DNA of 64,000 nucleotides from Bacillus sp. AFS088145 (GTDB lineage Bacteria > Bacillota > Bacilli > Bacillales > Bacillaceae_G): assembly GCF_002564465.1 (NCBI RefSeq), contig NZ_NUUX01000002.1, forward strand, positions 117,660-181,659, read 5' to 3'. Every line of letters starts with the position of its first letter. Position 1 is the stretch's first letter. The notes below the pieces were generated by a model, which saw nothing but the letters and a program-made list of their open reading frames with translations, was not told the DNA's origin and ran no database searches. The translations under genes and the position numbers were made by a program. This document shows, piece by piece, positions 35,908 through 45,929 of this stretch.

Positions 35908-36669
35908 ATGAATATTTTAGAGGCAAATAAAATTCATAAAAGTTACGGAAATAAATTTAATAAACAAGAAGTATTAAGTGGCATTAATATAAACATCGAA
36001 AAAGGTGAATTTGTTAGTATCATGGGTCCGTCTGGATCTGGTAAAACTACATTACTAAACGTTCTTTCCTCGATCGATAAGATTAATAGCGGAACGATTG
36101 CAATTGAAGGTAAAGATATTACGGATATGAGAGAAAAACAATTAGCAGAATTTCGAAAATACTATTTGGGCTTTATTTTCCAGGAATACAACTTACTAGA
36201 CACATTAACAGTAAAGGAAAATATACTTCTACCTTTATCAATAACAAAAACATCACCAAGTGAAGCCAATCAAAAGTTTGATGTTATTGCTAAAGAGCTT
36301 GGTATTTATGAATTAAAAGATAAGTATCCTAACGAAATCTCTGGGGGACAAAAACAGCGTACTTCAGCCGCTAGAGCATTTATTCATGAACCTAGTATTA
36401 TTTTCGCAGATGAACCTACAGGCGCATTGGATTCAAAATCTGCTTCAGATTTATTAAATAAACTAAGTGAATTAAATGAGAAAAGAAACGCGACAATTGT
36501 AATGGTTACACATGATCCAGTAGCAGCAAGCTTTTGCAATCGAGTTGTCTTTATTAAAGATGGACAAATCTATTCACAGCTACACAAAGGCGATGAAACG
36601 AGACAGAATTTCTTTAAAGATATCATGAAAACCCAAGGTGTATTAGGTGGTGTTCACCATGAGCATTAA
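35908..36669 (+). CDS. BceA-like ABC transporter ATPase
   Basis: MacB-type ATPase of the antibiotic-peptide detoxification module. Walker [10 protein letters not shown], signature [16 protein letters not shown], Walker [13 protein letters not shown], switch His in MVTHDPVA. The frame opens at a GTG (35899) that is part of the ribosome binding site region; AAGGAG lies eight bases before the ATG at 35908 (253 residues). Its end overlaps the permease start by eleven bases. Confidence 0.93.
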   Translation: MNILEANKIHKSYGNKFNKQEVLSGININIEKGEFVSIMGPSGSGKTTLLNVLSSIDKINSGTIAIEGKDITDMREKQLAEFRKYYLGFIFQEYNLLDTLTVKENILLPLSITKTSPSEANQKFDVIAKELGIYELKDKYPNEISGGQKQRTSAARAFIHEPSIIFADEPTGALDSKSASDLLNKLSELNEKRNATIVMVTHDPVAASFCNRVVFIKDGQIYSQLHKGDETRQNFFKDIMKTQGVLGGVHHEH

Positions 36670-38602
36670 TCATTTGATATTCCGAAATTTAAAAAAGAAT
36701 TTAAAAAACTATTATCTATATGTTTTTGCATTAATTTTTAGTGCTGCCTTATACTTTTCATTTGTTACATTACAGTATGACCCATCAATGGAAGCGACAA
36801 AGGGTTCGATCAAAGGAGCAGCAGCAATTCGCTCGGCGTCGATTTTACTTGTCGCAATCGTTTCGATTTTCCTTTTATATGCAAATATGATTTTTATAAA
36901 AAGAAGAAGTAAAGAAATTGGTTTGTTTCAATTAATTGGAATGACTAAAAACAGGATTTTCGGTATTTTAACAGTTGAAAATTGTATTCTATATTTTAGT
37001 TCTTTGGTTCTTGGGATCTTAGTAGGTTTTTCGATTTCAAGGCTAATCATTATGATTTTATATAAAATCGTCGGAGTAAAAGCGATTGCTACTTTACATT
37101 TTTCTTCACAAGCATTAGTGCAGACACTAATTGTATTTGTCGTAATTTACGCGTTCATTATGTTAATGAATTATGCTTTTATTAAACGACAAACTATTTT
37201 ATCTTTATTCCGAGTAGTCTCATCGACTGAAGGAAAGCTTAAAAAAATGTCTATCTTCGAGATTTCTATTGGAATTTTAGGTATTTTATTAATAATCTCA
37301 GGTTATTTTCTATCATCAAAATTATTTGATGGCGATTTTACTACTATGACTGAACTATTTTCGGTAATGATCTATATTTTAGCGTCAGTCATTATTGGAA
37401 CTTATTTAGTGTATAAAAGTTCGGTTCGTTTTATTTTAAATATCGTTCGTAAAAAGAAAAATGGCTATTTAAATATTAATGACGTCCTATCTTTATCTTC
37501 AATTATGTTTAGAATGAAGTCTAATGCCTTGCTATTAACAATTATTACAACCGTTTCAGCACTAGCGATTGGATTATTATCTTTAAGCTATATATCTTAT
37601 TATTCTGCAGAAAAAACTGCAGAGAGCCATGTCCCTGCTAACTTTTTCTTAAATAATAAAAAGGATTTACAAACTTTCACATCCGCTCTAAATGCAAATG
37701 GTATTAAATATAACGAAAAACAGATCGAGGTTATTCAAGTAAATACAAATATAAAGAGTATACTAGATACAGAGTTAAAAGGCATGATGAAGGATGCTGA
37801 CAAATTCCCACTAGCGGTAGTAAGCGAAAAGTCAGTAAAAGTAAACCTTGCTTCAAATGAAGCCTTATTTACTGGATACGATGATATGCTTCAAAAATTT
37901 ATGACCTTAAAGGATTCAGGGCATATTGAATTAACTAGCAGCAAGAAAAAATTTAATCTAAACTATTTAGGATTAAAACGCGAAAAGATTATACCTTCTT
38001 ACTTCACAAATGGAGGATTTCCTACTGTTATAGTAGACGATCAAGTATTTAAAACATTAAAACAGAATCTTGATTCATCAATTCAAAAAGATTCAACTGT
38101 CTACATTGGAATTAATATAAGTGATGAAAAACAAATTGAAAAAGCAAATAATATTTATATGAACCATCAATTTGATAAGAATTATCCTAATGCTTCTCGA
38201 CTTGAAATCGTTAAAAGTCAGAAAGCAAATATGGGCCTTATTATGTTCATCGTCGGATTTTTAGGATTAACATTCTTAATGACATCTGGATGTATTTTAT
38301 ACTTTAAACAAATGGACGAAAGTGTTGACGAAAAACCAAACTATACTATTTTACGTAAACTAGGTTTCTCCCGTAGAGACTTATTAAGAGGTATCCGTTC
38401 TAAGCAATTGTTTAATTTCGGTATCCCATTAGTAGTCGGACTAGTTCATAGCTATTTTGCCGTTCAATCTGGATGGTTCTTATTCGGTACTGAAGTCTGG
38501 ACACCAATGATTATCGTCATGGTTTTATATGCTGTTTTATACTCGGTCTTTGGTCTTTTATCCGTTCTTTATTATAAAAAAGTAATTAAAGAAGCTCTTT
38601 AG
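36659..38602 (+). CDS. BceB-like ABC transporter permease
   Basis: Ten-helix FtsX-type permease. Two FtsX regions flank a large extracytoplasmic domain of about 200 residues (about 315-520), the part that binds peptide antibiotics and determines specificity in BceB proteins; the fold is clear, the substrate is not. The early [16 protein letters not shown] is a typical coupling region. The frame can open at GTG 36647, but AGGTGG is correctly spaced for ATG 36659 (647 residues). Confidence 0.92.
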   Translation: MSINHLIFRNLKKNLKNYYLYVFALIFSAALYFSFVTLQYDPSMEATKGSIKGAAAIRSASILLVAIVSIFLLYANMIFIKRRSKEIGLFQLIGMTKNRIFGILTVENCILYFSSLVLGILVGFSISRLIIMILYKIVGVKAIATLHFSSQALVQTLIVFVVIYAFIMLMNYAFIKRQTILSLFRVVSSTEGKLKKMSIFEISIGILGILLIISGYFLSSKLFDGDFTTMTELFSVMIYILASVIIGTYLVYKSSVRFILNIVRKKKNGYLNINDVLSLSSIMFRMKSNALLLTIITTVSALAIGLLSLSYISYYSAEKTAESHVPANFFLNNKKDLQTFTSALNANGIKYNEKQIEVIQVNTNIKSILDTELKGMMKDADKFPLAVVSEKSVKVNLASNEALFTGYDDMLQKFMTLKDSGHIELTSSKKKFNLNYLGLKREKIIPSYFTNGGFPTVIVDDQVFKTLKQNLDSSIQKDSTVYIGINISDEKQIEKANNIYMNHQFDKNYPNASRLEIVKSQKANMGLIMFIVGFLGLTFLMTSGCILYFKQMDESVDEKPNYTILRKLGFSRRDLLRGIRSKQLFNFGIPLVVGLVHSYFAVQSGWFLFGTEVWTPMIIVMVLYAVLYSVFGLLSVLYYKKVIKEAL

Positions 38603-38626
38603 ACTAGCAATACTGCCTAATAAATA

Positions 38627-38662
38627 ATAGAAGCTCGAATAAGAGCTTCTATTATTTTTTTA
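38627..38662 (+). terminator. Terminator of the Bce-type transporter operon
   Basis: AATAGAAGCTC (38627-38637) pairs with GAGCTTCTATT (38643-38653), followed by ATTTTTTT-like sequence. Confidence 0.85.
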
Positions 38663-38714
38663 CTTATTTTGATTTATAATAGCCTTATACATACTACTTT
38701 AAAGGTGGATTGGG

Positions 38715-39386
38715 ATGACTAAAACCATTGTTGAAAAGCTAAACTTAAAAAAATATAAAAAAGCTACCGTTTTAAATCAACCAAGTGATGCAAATTATTT
38801 TGCAGATTTACCACATTTTGATAAGGATCTACAAAACCATCCTTACGATCTGATATTTGCTTTTGTACTTGATATGGACTCACTAAAAAAACTAGTCACA
38901 AAGATTATCCTGAATCATTATTTAGATAAAAATGGCTATATTTTTATTGCCTATCCTAAAAAAGGAAACAAAGTATATCCGACTTATATTCATCGTGATG
39001 ATTTATTCAAAGGATTAGGTGCGGATGAGAGCGGCTATATTGGTTCAAGTACAATTAAATTTGCTCGTATGGTTGGACTGGATGACGTCTTTACGGTTGT
39101 TGGATTAAAAGACGAATCAAAAACAAAAGCTGCAAACTCATCGAAAGCAAGTCAATGTGTAGATGATTATATCGATATGATTCCGAACGTTGAAAAGGAT
39201 TTAGAAGATTCCCCTGAATTACTTACACTCTATAATTCTCTAACTCCTGGGTATCGTAAAGATTGGGCACGACATGTCTATAGCGCTAAGCAAGAAGCAA
39301 CGAAAGCAAAAAGACGTGAAGAAATGAAAATGGTCTTAGGTGCTGGATACAAAACACTGGATTTATATCGTAGAGATAAAAAGTAG
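38715..39386 (+). CDS. YdeI/OmpD-associated family protein
   Basis: Cytoplasmic protein of 223 residues. The N-terminal 130 residues resemble a DUF3052-like compact domain (VLDMDSLKKLVTKIILNHYL, GYIFIAYPKKGNKVYPTYIHRDDL). The C-terminal part is the YdeI signature: LTPGYRKDWARHVYSAK, then a basic helix KAKRREEMKMVL. The family has been linked to bacteriocin protection in annotation, with little direct evidence. GGTGG precedes the ATG. It is alone between two terminators. Confidence 0.75.
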   Translation: MTKTIVEKLNLKKYKKATVLNQPSDANYFADLPHFDKDLQNHPYDLIFAFVLDMDSLKKLVTKIILNHYLDKNGYIFIAYPKKGNKVYPTYIHRDDLFKGLGADESGYIGSSTIKFARMVGLDDVFTVVGLKDESKTKAANSSKASQCVDDYIDMIPNVEKDLEDSPELLTLYNSLTPGYRKDWARHVYSAKQEATKAKRREEMKMVLGAGYKTLDLYRRDKK

Positions 39387-39390
39387 AATC

Positions 39391-39426
39391 AAAAAATCCA
39401 CAAGAAATAATCTTGTGGATTTTGTT
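39391..39426. terminator. Bidirectional terminator between YdeI-like and cstA-ybdD
   Basis: AATCCACAAGA (about 39395-39405) pairs with TCTTGTGGATT (39411-39421); T-rich tails follow on both strands (TTGTT plus, TTTTTTGATT minus). Confidence 0.8.
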
Positions 39427-39466
39427 CACTTATTAGATAGATGTGCAGCCTATCTGTTTAGTTTTT

Positions 39467-39670
39467 TTAACAACAACGAGTAACTTTACCACTTTTAGAA
39501 TTAAAACGTGACTCTTGCGCCTCGATAAAGAACTCTTTTCTAGATTGAATTGGTTGATCAGGGTGTTGTGTTTTCATATGTTCAACATATTTCTCGTAGC
39601 TTGGTACACCTACTAATAAACTAATAAACTGTTTATAATATTTTTTAAACTCCTTCACTTTATAATGCAT
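39467..39670 (-). CDS. YbdD/YjiX family small protein
   Basis: A 67-residue partner protein found next to CstA/BtsT transporters; its role in uptake is known for some pairs in enterobacteria. The signature is YYKQFISLLVGVPSYEKYVEHMKTQHP. It ends in Cys-Cys, which is unusual. The longer open frame (to 39715) runs far into cstA; the ATG at 39670 overlaps the cstA end by eleven bases, which suggests translational coupling, though no strong ribosome binding site is seen. A GTG at 39658 is an alternative. Confidence 0.85.
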   Translation of the reverse strand: MHYKVKEFKKYYKQFISLLVGVPSYEKYVEHMKTQHPDQPIQSRKEFFIEAQESRFNSKSGKVTRCC

Positions 39671-41738
39671 AATTTTTCGGTTCACTTTCTTCGCGTTTAA
39701 TGTACGGAGTTTCATGTAATTTTATCGGTTTATTAGACAATATATTTATCCAATTTCGAATCGAAGCAATTAAAACTAAAAGCACAATCACCATAAACAA
39801 TCCACAAATTGTTGCGTCAATATAGTCATTTAAAATAATTTGATTCATTTGTGCTTTACTAGCTGCTGGTGCAAGGATTTTGCCAGCATCTAAACCATCT
39901 TTAAAAACTTTAGCATGCGCTAAAAACCCTATTTTTGGTAATGCATGAAATAGCTTTTGATAGCCGGCAGTCATTGTGACGATTAAGATCCAGATTGTTG
40001 GCACTAATGTAATCCATGCATATGCCTTTTTCCCCATTTTCAGCAAGATAGTTGTGCCTAGTAATAAGGCAATCGCTGCAAGCATTTGATTTGCGATACC
40101 GAATAATGGCCATAAGGTATTAATGCCCCCTAGTGGATCAATTACACCTTGATAAAGGAAATAGCCCCAACCGAAAACGCAAATGGCTGTCGCAATTAAA
40201 TTTGCAGGAAGTGAATCCGTCTTTCCAAATGGCTTATACACATTACCTAAAATATCCTGCGTCATATAACGTCCAATCCTAGTTCCAGCATCAATTGTTG
40301 TTAAAATAAATAATGCTTCAAATAAAATAGCAAAATGATACCAAAAAGCCATTAATGCTTTACCACCAATTACTTTAGAGAAAAGTGCCGCCATGCCGAT
40401 TGCTAAAGTTGGTGCCCCACCAGTACGAGAAAGAATTGTTTGTTCCCCTACATCTTTGGCTAGTGTGGTCAAATCATTTGGAGCTATTGTAAAGCCCCAG
40501 CTTGAAACTACTTGAGCCACTTGGTTTACGTCAGTTCCAATTATGGCAGGTGGGCTATTTATGGCAAAATATGCTCCTGGAGTTAATAAACAAGCAGCAA
40601 TCATAGCCATTACTGCTACAAAAGACTCCGTTAACATAGCACCATAACCAATGGCACGTGCATGCGTTTCACGTTCAATCATTTTAGGGGTAGTGCCTGA
40701 AGCAACTAATGCATGGAATCCAGAAACAGATCCACAAGCAATTGTTATAAATAAAAATGGAAATAGATTTCCGGCAAATACTGGTCCTGTTCCGTCAATA
40801 AATTTTGTAACGGCCGGCATTTGTAAATCTGGTGCTACAATAATTATGCCAATTGCTAAAGCTAAAATCGTACCAACCTTTAAAAATGTGCTTAAATAAT
40901 CACGTGGAGCTAATAATAACCAAACTGGAAGTACTGATGCTATAAACCCATAACCAATCAACATAAGAGCAATCGTTTCTCCCTTAAACGTAAACATTGC
41001 CGCTAATGTTGGACTTTCTGCTACATATTGTCCTGCAAATAATGAAAGTAGTAATAAAATCACACCAATAAAAGACCCTTCTCCTACTCGGCCTGGACGT
41101 ATGTATCGCATATAAATACCCATGAAAATCGCGATTGGAATAGTTGCCGCAATCGTAAACATTCCCCATGGACTTCCCGCAAGCGCTTTAACTACGACAA
41201 GTGCTAATACAGCTAATAAAATAACCATAATTCCTAATATACCTATTAACGCGATGACCCCTGTTATAGGACCAATCTCTTCTTTAATCATTTCGCCAAG
41301 CGATTTACCATTTCTACGTGTCGAAGCTGCTAATATGACAAAATCCTGCACAGCCCCAGCAAATACAACTCCTACTATAATCCAAATCGTTCCGGGTAAA
41401 TAACCCATTTGCGCAGCTAAAATTGGTCCAACCAGTGGACCAGCCCCTGCGATCGCTGCAAAATGATGACCAAATAATACCCACTTATTCGTTGGTACAA
41501 AGTCTTTACCATCATTATTAATTTCGGCAGGTGTTTTACGATCTTCATCAAGTTTAAATACTTTTTCTGCAATAAACTTACTGTAAAAACGATAAGCCAC
41601 TGCATATGTACAAACTGCCGCTGTGAGGAGCCAAATTGCATTTATTGTTTCCCCTCTTTTTAAAGCTAATACAGAAAAACAGAAAGCTCCAAGTATTGAA
41701 ATTAATCCCCAAACTACTATTGACTTTAAAGATTTCAA
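39660..41738 (-). CDS. cstA: CstA-family peptide/pyruvate transporter
   Basis: Carbon-starvation transporter; members import peptides or pyruvate. About eighteen membrane segments over 692 residues, with NKWVLFGHHFAAIAGAGPLVGP (conserved near 80-100), GSVSGFHALVASGTTPKMI and TTIDAGTRIGRYMTQDILG as diagnostic stretches. The start is TTG 41738 with AAGGAGG nine bases upstream. A possible promoter, TTGACA (41802-41797) with TATACT (41777-41772), has a 19-base spacer. Confidence 0.94.
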   Translation of the reverse strand: MKSLKSIVVWGLISILGAFCFSVLALKRGETINAIWLLTAAVCTYAVAYRFYSKFIAEKVFKLDEDRKTPAEINNDGKDFVPTNKWVLFGHHFAAIAGAGPLVGPILAAQMGYLPGTIWIIVGVVFAGAVQDFVILAASTRRNGKSLGEMIKEEIGPITGVIALIGILGIMVILLAVLALVVVKALAGSPWGMFTIAATIPIAIFMGIYMRYIRPGRVGEGSFIGVILLLLSLFAGQYVAESPTLAAMFTFKGETIALMLIGYGFIASVLPVWLLLAPRDYLSTFLKVGTILALAIGIIIVAPDLQMPAVTKFIDGTGPVFAGNLFPFLFITIACGSVSGFHALVASGTTPKMIERETHARAIGYGAMLTESFVAVMAMIAACLLTPGAYFAINSPPAIIGTDVNQVAQVVSSWGFTIAPNDLTTLAKDVGEQTILSRTGGAPTLAIGMAALFSKVIGGKALMAFWYHFAILFEALFILTTIDAGTRIGRYMTQDILGNVYKPFGKTDSLPANLIATAICVFGWGYFLYQGVIDPLGGINTLWPLFGIANQMLAAIALLLGTTILLKMGKKAYAWITLVPTIWILIVTMTAGYQKLFHALPKIGFLAHAKVFKDGLDAGKILAPAASKAQMNQIILNDYIDATICGLFMVIVLLVLIASIRNWINILSNKPIKLHETPYIKREESEPKNYAL

Positions 41739-41963
41739 ACTAAGTTACCTCCTTTTTCATTTATAAAAGAAAGTATATCACCAATTCAGAATTTTTTGTC
41801 AATTAATGGTAAAAAAAGTATAATAACGACATTTATACTGATTTTAAGCCAGTTTTTCTTCATAAAAGTAGCCGAAAGATGTATTGAACTTTTCTAATTG
41901 AAGAATTTCAAGGGAAAAAACAACTTTAGCTATCGTAACATTTGATCTAATCATTTTAAACAA

Positions 41964-42008
41964 AAGAAAACCAACCTAAGCTTAATTGCTAAAGGATGGT
42001 TTTCTTTC
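41964..42008 (-). terminator. Terminator of the TetR-family regulator gene
   Basis: AAAACCAACCTAAGC and GCTAAAGGATGGTTTT form an imperfect stem (41968-42004); the minus strand product ends TTTTCTTTTG. Confidence 0.65.
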
Positions 42009-42018
42009 ATTAAATAGG

Positions 42019-42909
42019 TTATTTAACGTGTTGAATAAAATTAATGTCGATCAGTTCATTCAGCCTTTGTAGTTCTTTTTCTCCTAGTAACGTCTTCCCT
42101 TCGTTTAAGGATACTAGAGCACTCTCAATTAAATATTTTCGCGGTGTTTTTGATTGCAACAATTCGTTTTGTAAAAAATCTAGTAACTCATTGTACTTTT
42201 GTTGTTCATTACTATTTAATGCTGATTTTTTCATTGTACAAATAATACTACAAAGCTTTTGTTGAAGATTTTCTTCGGTCTTTCTTACTGGTAACCATCT
42301 ATCTAATAGTTCCAAATTGAATAATTGTTCACCAGATTCCTCAACATCCTCAACGATCTTAATCATACGTTTTACACTATATCGGACGACTTGATCCATA
42401 CTAATATTCATATCTTTGGCGAGGTCATAGTATCTCACATTATGGTGTATGATTCCTAAAAACATAATGGCACTATCTAATAAAAAATCTTTCTTTTCAC
42501 TGCCAAAAATGTCTAGAAAACGTGTATACACCCAATTTAATGTCTTAAAATTACCTTCTCTAATGAACTGTTTAATATCTAAGTCATTTATATAAATTAC
42601 TTCTTCAAATAGAGAAATCAATTTATTATCTCTATTTGCCTCCATTAATAAAGTTATTTGCTTAATGAAAATTTCAATATTTGAAGGGCTCTGTCCGATC
42701 AACAACTCATTTCTTTCATGTTCAAGTTTTTTGTAAATCATATTAAATAATGCGACTACTAAATCACTTTTAGACGAAAAATAATTATAAAATGTACCTT
42801 TAGAAATACCGCTATAGTCTAATATGTCTTGAATTGACGTTGCTTGAAATCCTTTTTCAATAAACAATTCATGAGCTATTTTTACAACATGCTGTTTACG
42901 ATCATTCAT
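42019..42909 (-). CDS. TetR/AcrR family transcriptional regulator
   Basis: The N-terminal helix-turn-helix is IAHELFIEKGFQATSIQDIL and SGISKGTFYNYFSSKSDLV (about 11-50). The C-terminal ligand domain is long (296 residues in total), like the YttP/FadR-like regulators of some MFS pumps in Bacillus. It is divergent from a DHA2-type efflux gene with a palindromic site between them, so it probably represses that pump. AGGTGA precedes the ATG. Confidence 0.88.
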   Translation of the reverse strand: MNDRKQHVVKIAHELFIEKGFQATSIQDILDYSGISKGTFYNYFSSKSDLVVALFNMIYKKLEHERNELLIGQSPSNIEIFIKQITLLMEANRDNKLISLFEEVIYINDLDIKQFIREGNFKTLNWVYTRFLDIFGSEKKDFLLDSAIMFLGIIHHNVRYYDLAKDMNISMDQVVRYSVKRMIKIVEDVEESGEQLFNLELLDRWLPVRKTEENLQQKLCSIICTMKKSALNSNEQQKYNELLDFLQNELLQSKTPRKYLIESALVSLNEGKTLLGEKELQRLNELIDINFIQHVK

Positions 42910-43078
42910 ATAATCACCTTGGTTCTAGTTAATTACTGCTTAAAAAACATAGTACATTATTTTAACATTTTTAACTAGTAAATATCTGATTAGACTATTA
43001 AAGATTTCTAATGGTTATTATAATTGCATCTAATGAATGAATGGTATATCATATTATCTTATATAGAAGATGGAAACG

Positions 43079-43098
43079 TAGTTCAAAAAATTGAACTA
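43079..43098. promoter_or_regulatory. Palindromic operator for the TetR-family regulator
   Basis: TAGTTCAA-AAAA-TTGAACTA is a perfect inverted repeat (8-base arms) located 22 bases upstream of the MFS start codon, between the likely promoter and the ribosome binding site. The assignment to the divergent TetR protein is inferred. Confidence 0.65.
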
Positions 43099-43120
43099 GA
43101 TGTACAAAGGAGGGGATATC

Positions 43121-44656
43121 ATGGATCATTCCATGAATAAATCAGTTAATCCGCCATATGGGATTATTACAATCCTAATGATTGGGGCTTTTATTGCGTT
43201 CTTAAACAATACTTTACTTAATATTGCTTTACCTTCTATTATGAAGGATTTGGACGTTGAGCCTTCGACTGTTCAATGGCTTTCTACTGGATATATGTTA
43301 GTAAATGGAATTTTAATTCCGACTACTGCTTTTTTGATCCAAAAGTATTCTGTTAGACATTTATTTATAACTGCACTACTTTTATTTAATATCGGTACTT
43401 TAACCGCAGGATTTGCACATGTATTTCCTTTATTACTAGCGGGCCGTATGATTCAAGCTTCTGGTTCGGCTATTTTAATGCCATTATTAATGAATGTTAT
43501 GCTAACTAGCTTCCCTGTTGAAAAACGAGGAACTGCAATGGGTTTCTTTGGTTTAGTAATGATGGGTGCACCGGCAATCGGACCAACATTATCTGGTTGG
43601 ATTATTGAACATTATGACTGGAGAATGCTTTTCCATGTTGTTTCACCGATTGCATTAACGATTTTAATTATTGGCTTTTTCTTACTTAAAGATAAAAAAG
43701 AGAAATCAAACAGTACGATCGACCTTTTCTCTGTTCTTTTATCTAGTATAGGTTTTGGTGGATTATTGTACGGTTTTAGTACTGCAGGAACAAAAGGATG
43801 GGATAGTCCGGAAGCTTACGTTACTTTAATTGTAGGGGTTATTTCATTAGGACTATTTATCTTACGTCAATTAAAACTTGATACGCCAATGTTAAACTTT
43901 AGAATTTATCGCTACCCTATGTTTGCTTTATCATCAGCGATTTCAATTGTTGTTACAATGGCTATGTTCTCAGCAATGATGCTTTTACCGATTTATACTC
44001 AAACACTTCGAGGCATTAAACCTTTTGATGCAGGCTTAATGCTATTACCAGGTGCATTATTAATGGCAATTATGTCGCCAATTACGGGTAAACTATTTGA
44101 TAAAATTGGTGGAAGAATTCTTGCAGTAACTGGTTTAGCGATTATGACTATTACTACTTACTTTTTAAGTAAATTAACAATGGATACAACTTATACGCAT
44201 ATTATAATTTTATACTCATTACGTATGTTCGGTATGTCGATGGTAATGATGCCAGTATCAACAAATGGATTAAATCAATTACCAAAACGATTCTATCCAC
44301 ATGGTACTGCGATGAATAATACTTTACAGCAAGTATCTGGTGCGATTGGTACTGCTTTATTAATAACAGTTATGTCAAATCGTACAGAGTCAAAAGCGAA
44401 AGAACTTGCTGCTGAAGCGATGAAGCATGTGACTAGTAAACCTACACCTGAGATGCTTGCTCAAATTAAGCAAGAGATCACAATGAAGGCAATGTTAGAA
44501 GGAATTAACTTCTCATTTTATGTGACGGTATTCGTTGCCGCAGTAGCACTAGTTCTTGCATTCTTTATCAAACGTTCAACAGCTGCAGAAGAGCCTGTAG
44601 TGAACGAAAATACTAATACTAGTACTAACTTTAGGAAAAAGTTAGCAGAGAATTAA
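43121..44656 (+). CDS. DHA2-family (EmrB/QacA-type) MFS efflux transporter
   Basis: Proton-driven drug exporter with 14 membrane segments. The D1 motif LNIALPSIMKDL (about 28-39), motif C region GFFGLVMMGAPAIGPTLSGWI and ITGKLFDKIGGR are seen. The frame starts earlier, but AAAGGAGGGG is placed for ATG 43121 (511 residues). The C-terminal tail is cytoplasmic and Asn/Thr rich. It resembles LmrB/YhcA-like pumps of Bacillus; the drug is unknown. A strong terminator follows. Confidence 0.92.
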   Translation: MDHSMNKSVNPPYGIITILMIGAFIAFLNNTLLNIALPSIMKDLDVEPSTVQWLSTGYMLVNGILIPTTAFLIQKYSVRHLFITALLLFNIGTLTAGFAHVFPLLLAGRMIQASGSAILMPLLMNVMLTSFPVEKRGTAMGFFGLVMMGAPAIGPTLSGWIIEHYDWRMLFHVVSPIALTILIIGFFLLKDKKEKSNSTIDLFSVLLSSIGFGGLLYGFSTAGTKGWDSPEAYVTLIVGVISLGLFILRQLKLDTPMLNFRIYRYPMFALSSAISIVVTMAMFSAMMLLPIYTQTLRGIKPFDAGLMLLPGALLMAIMSPITGKLFDKIGGRILAVTGLAIMTITTYFLSKLTMDTTYTHIIILYSLRMFGMSMVMMPVSTNGLNQLPKRFYPHGTAMNNTLQQVSGAIGTALLITVMSNRTESKAKELAAEAMKHVTSKPTPEMLAQIKQEITMKAMLEGINFSFYVTVFVAAVALVLAFFIKRSTAAEEPVVNENTNTSTNFRKKLAEN

Positions 44657-44674
44657 TAAAGTAAATCTCAGACT

Positions 44675-44711
44675 AAAAAAGTTCAACCAAAATTGGTTGA
44701 ACTTTTTTTGT
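44675..44711 (+). terminator. Terminator of the MFS transporter gene
   Basis: AAAAAAGTTCAACCAA and TTGGTTGAACTTTTTT form a perfect 16-base stem with a two-base loop, followed by T. Confidence 0.92.
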
Positions 44712-44867
44712 TACTATCTGTTAAACAAAATGTGATATTAAAGTGTATAGCATCCTTTTTGTTATAAAACATTCTATTTAATCCCTGATTATTAAAGGTT
44801 ATAATTTAATTAACAAATCATTAAAAAACTCACCACTACTTAATACATACTTATCGGATGGTTTAAC

Positions 44868-45788
44868 ATGCTAAGAAAAATTATTATATGTCTATTAATC
44901 GCTTTTCTACTATTTTTCACAGGGAGTAAGTCTACGAAGGAGAATTTCGAAATAGATAAAGTTAAGTTAAATTATGGAAAGTACGAAATACCTAAAACGC
45001 TTATTAATGTAGTTAACTTACAAAATCAATTAGATCGTGAAGGATTATTAGCTCATGGGTTTTTGGGTGGTTTATATTTTTCTTATGAAAATATCGATAC
45101 ACGTTATTTAAATACTCCCCTTGATGTTATCCAATTTGCACGAACTGGTTCAGATGGAGTTCATTTTGGTTTTTTAACTGATTTTGGCCAAGTTAGTGAT
45201 TTAGAAGATGCTTACATTGTACGTGTTTCTCCAATGGACTCTGATGATCCGGTACAAATTGTTGCTAAAAATTTAAAGGATTTCCTAAGGTTAATATGCT
45301 ATGCACCTGGTGCTGTGGAGGTTGTTGATGTCACTACTAATAAGGATACTTTTCAAAAGATCCCTGAAATAAAAGCGACCCGAACTATAGAAGGATATGA
45401 CGCTGAGGAAAGAAAATTGCTTCAGCAAAAACTTTCCCTTGAACCAATTAATTCATTAGAAGATTACTTAATCGATGTCAAAAATGAGCGAGAAAATCAA
45501 ATCGTCTTACCGACTGAGGATAGCCTTGGTATACTTAACAAGCTTGTGACGAAAACGGTAGAATCAAAAAATCAAAACTTATTTAAGTTTGAAGAAAATA
45601 TTCTTACTTTAGACACTGATGAAGTAGTACACTTTTTTGAAACCTCATCATTCGACGCTAAATTAGTATTTTTACGCGAAGCTCAATCAAAGGCATTGAT
45701 CTATGATGATGAAGAAGTAAGAAATTATCTTTCAAAGCAACTACGTTTAATGCACTTAGATGATGAAGCCGTAAGAATTTATTATTAA
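44868..45788 (+). CDS. SMI1/KNR4 (SUKH)-like protein with N-terminal membrane segment
   Basis: The 306-residue product starts with a hydrophobic segment (IIICLLIAFLLFF, 5-17) that could be a signal peptide or anchor. The part FARTGSDGVHFGFLTDFG (about 87-104) and VSPMDSDDPVQIVAKNLKDFLRLI (about 120-144) resembles SUKH-superfamily proteins, which often serve as immunity proteins or bind partner proteins. The rest is helical and charged. GGATGG precedes the ATG. It stands alone without a visible toxin, so its role is unknown. Confidence 0.6.
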   Translation: MLRKIIICLLIAFLLFFTGSKSTKENFEIDKVKLNYGKYEIPKTLINVVNLQNQLDREGLLAHGFLGGLYFSYENIDTRYLNTPLDVIQFARTGSDGVHFGFLTDFGQVSDLEDAYIVRVSPMDSDDPVQIVAKNLKDFLRLICYAPGAVEVVDVTTNKDTFQKIPEIKATRTIEGYDAEERKLLQQKLSLEPINSLEDYLIDVKNERENQIVLPTEDSLGILNKLVTKTVESKNQNLFKFEENILTLDTDEVVHFFETSSFDAKLVFLREAQSKALIYDDEEVRNYLSKQLRLMHLDDEAVRIYY

Positions 45789-45879
45789 TTAAAACGATCC
45801 ATTTATTATCAATAGTGAATCTAAAAAAACAAAAACAAAAAAGACATCACTTGCAGATTATCTTAAGTAATAAACAAAA

Positions 45880-45928
45880 GAAAATGTCCCTAAGATTAGT
45901 TAAAATAACCTTTAGGGACATTTTTGTT
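45880..45928. terminator. Bidirectional terminator after the xylan utilisation locus
   Basis: AAAATGTCCCTAA (45881-45893) pairs with TTTAGGGACATTTT (45911-45924); T-rich tails follow on both strands. Confidence 0.85.
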
Positions 45929-45929
45929 A

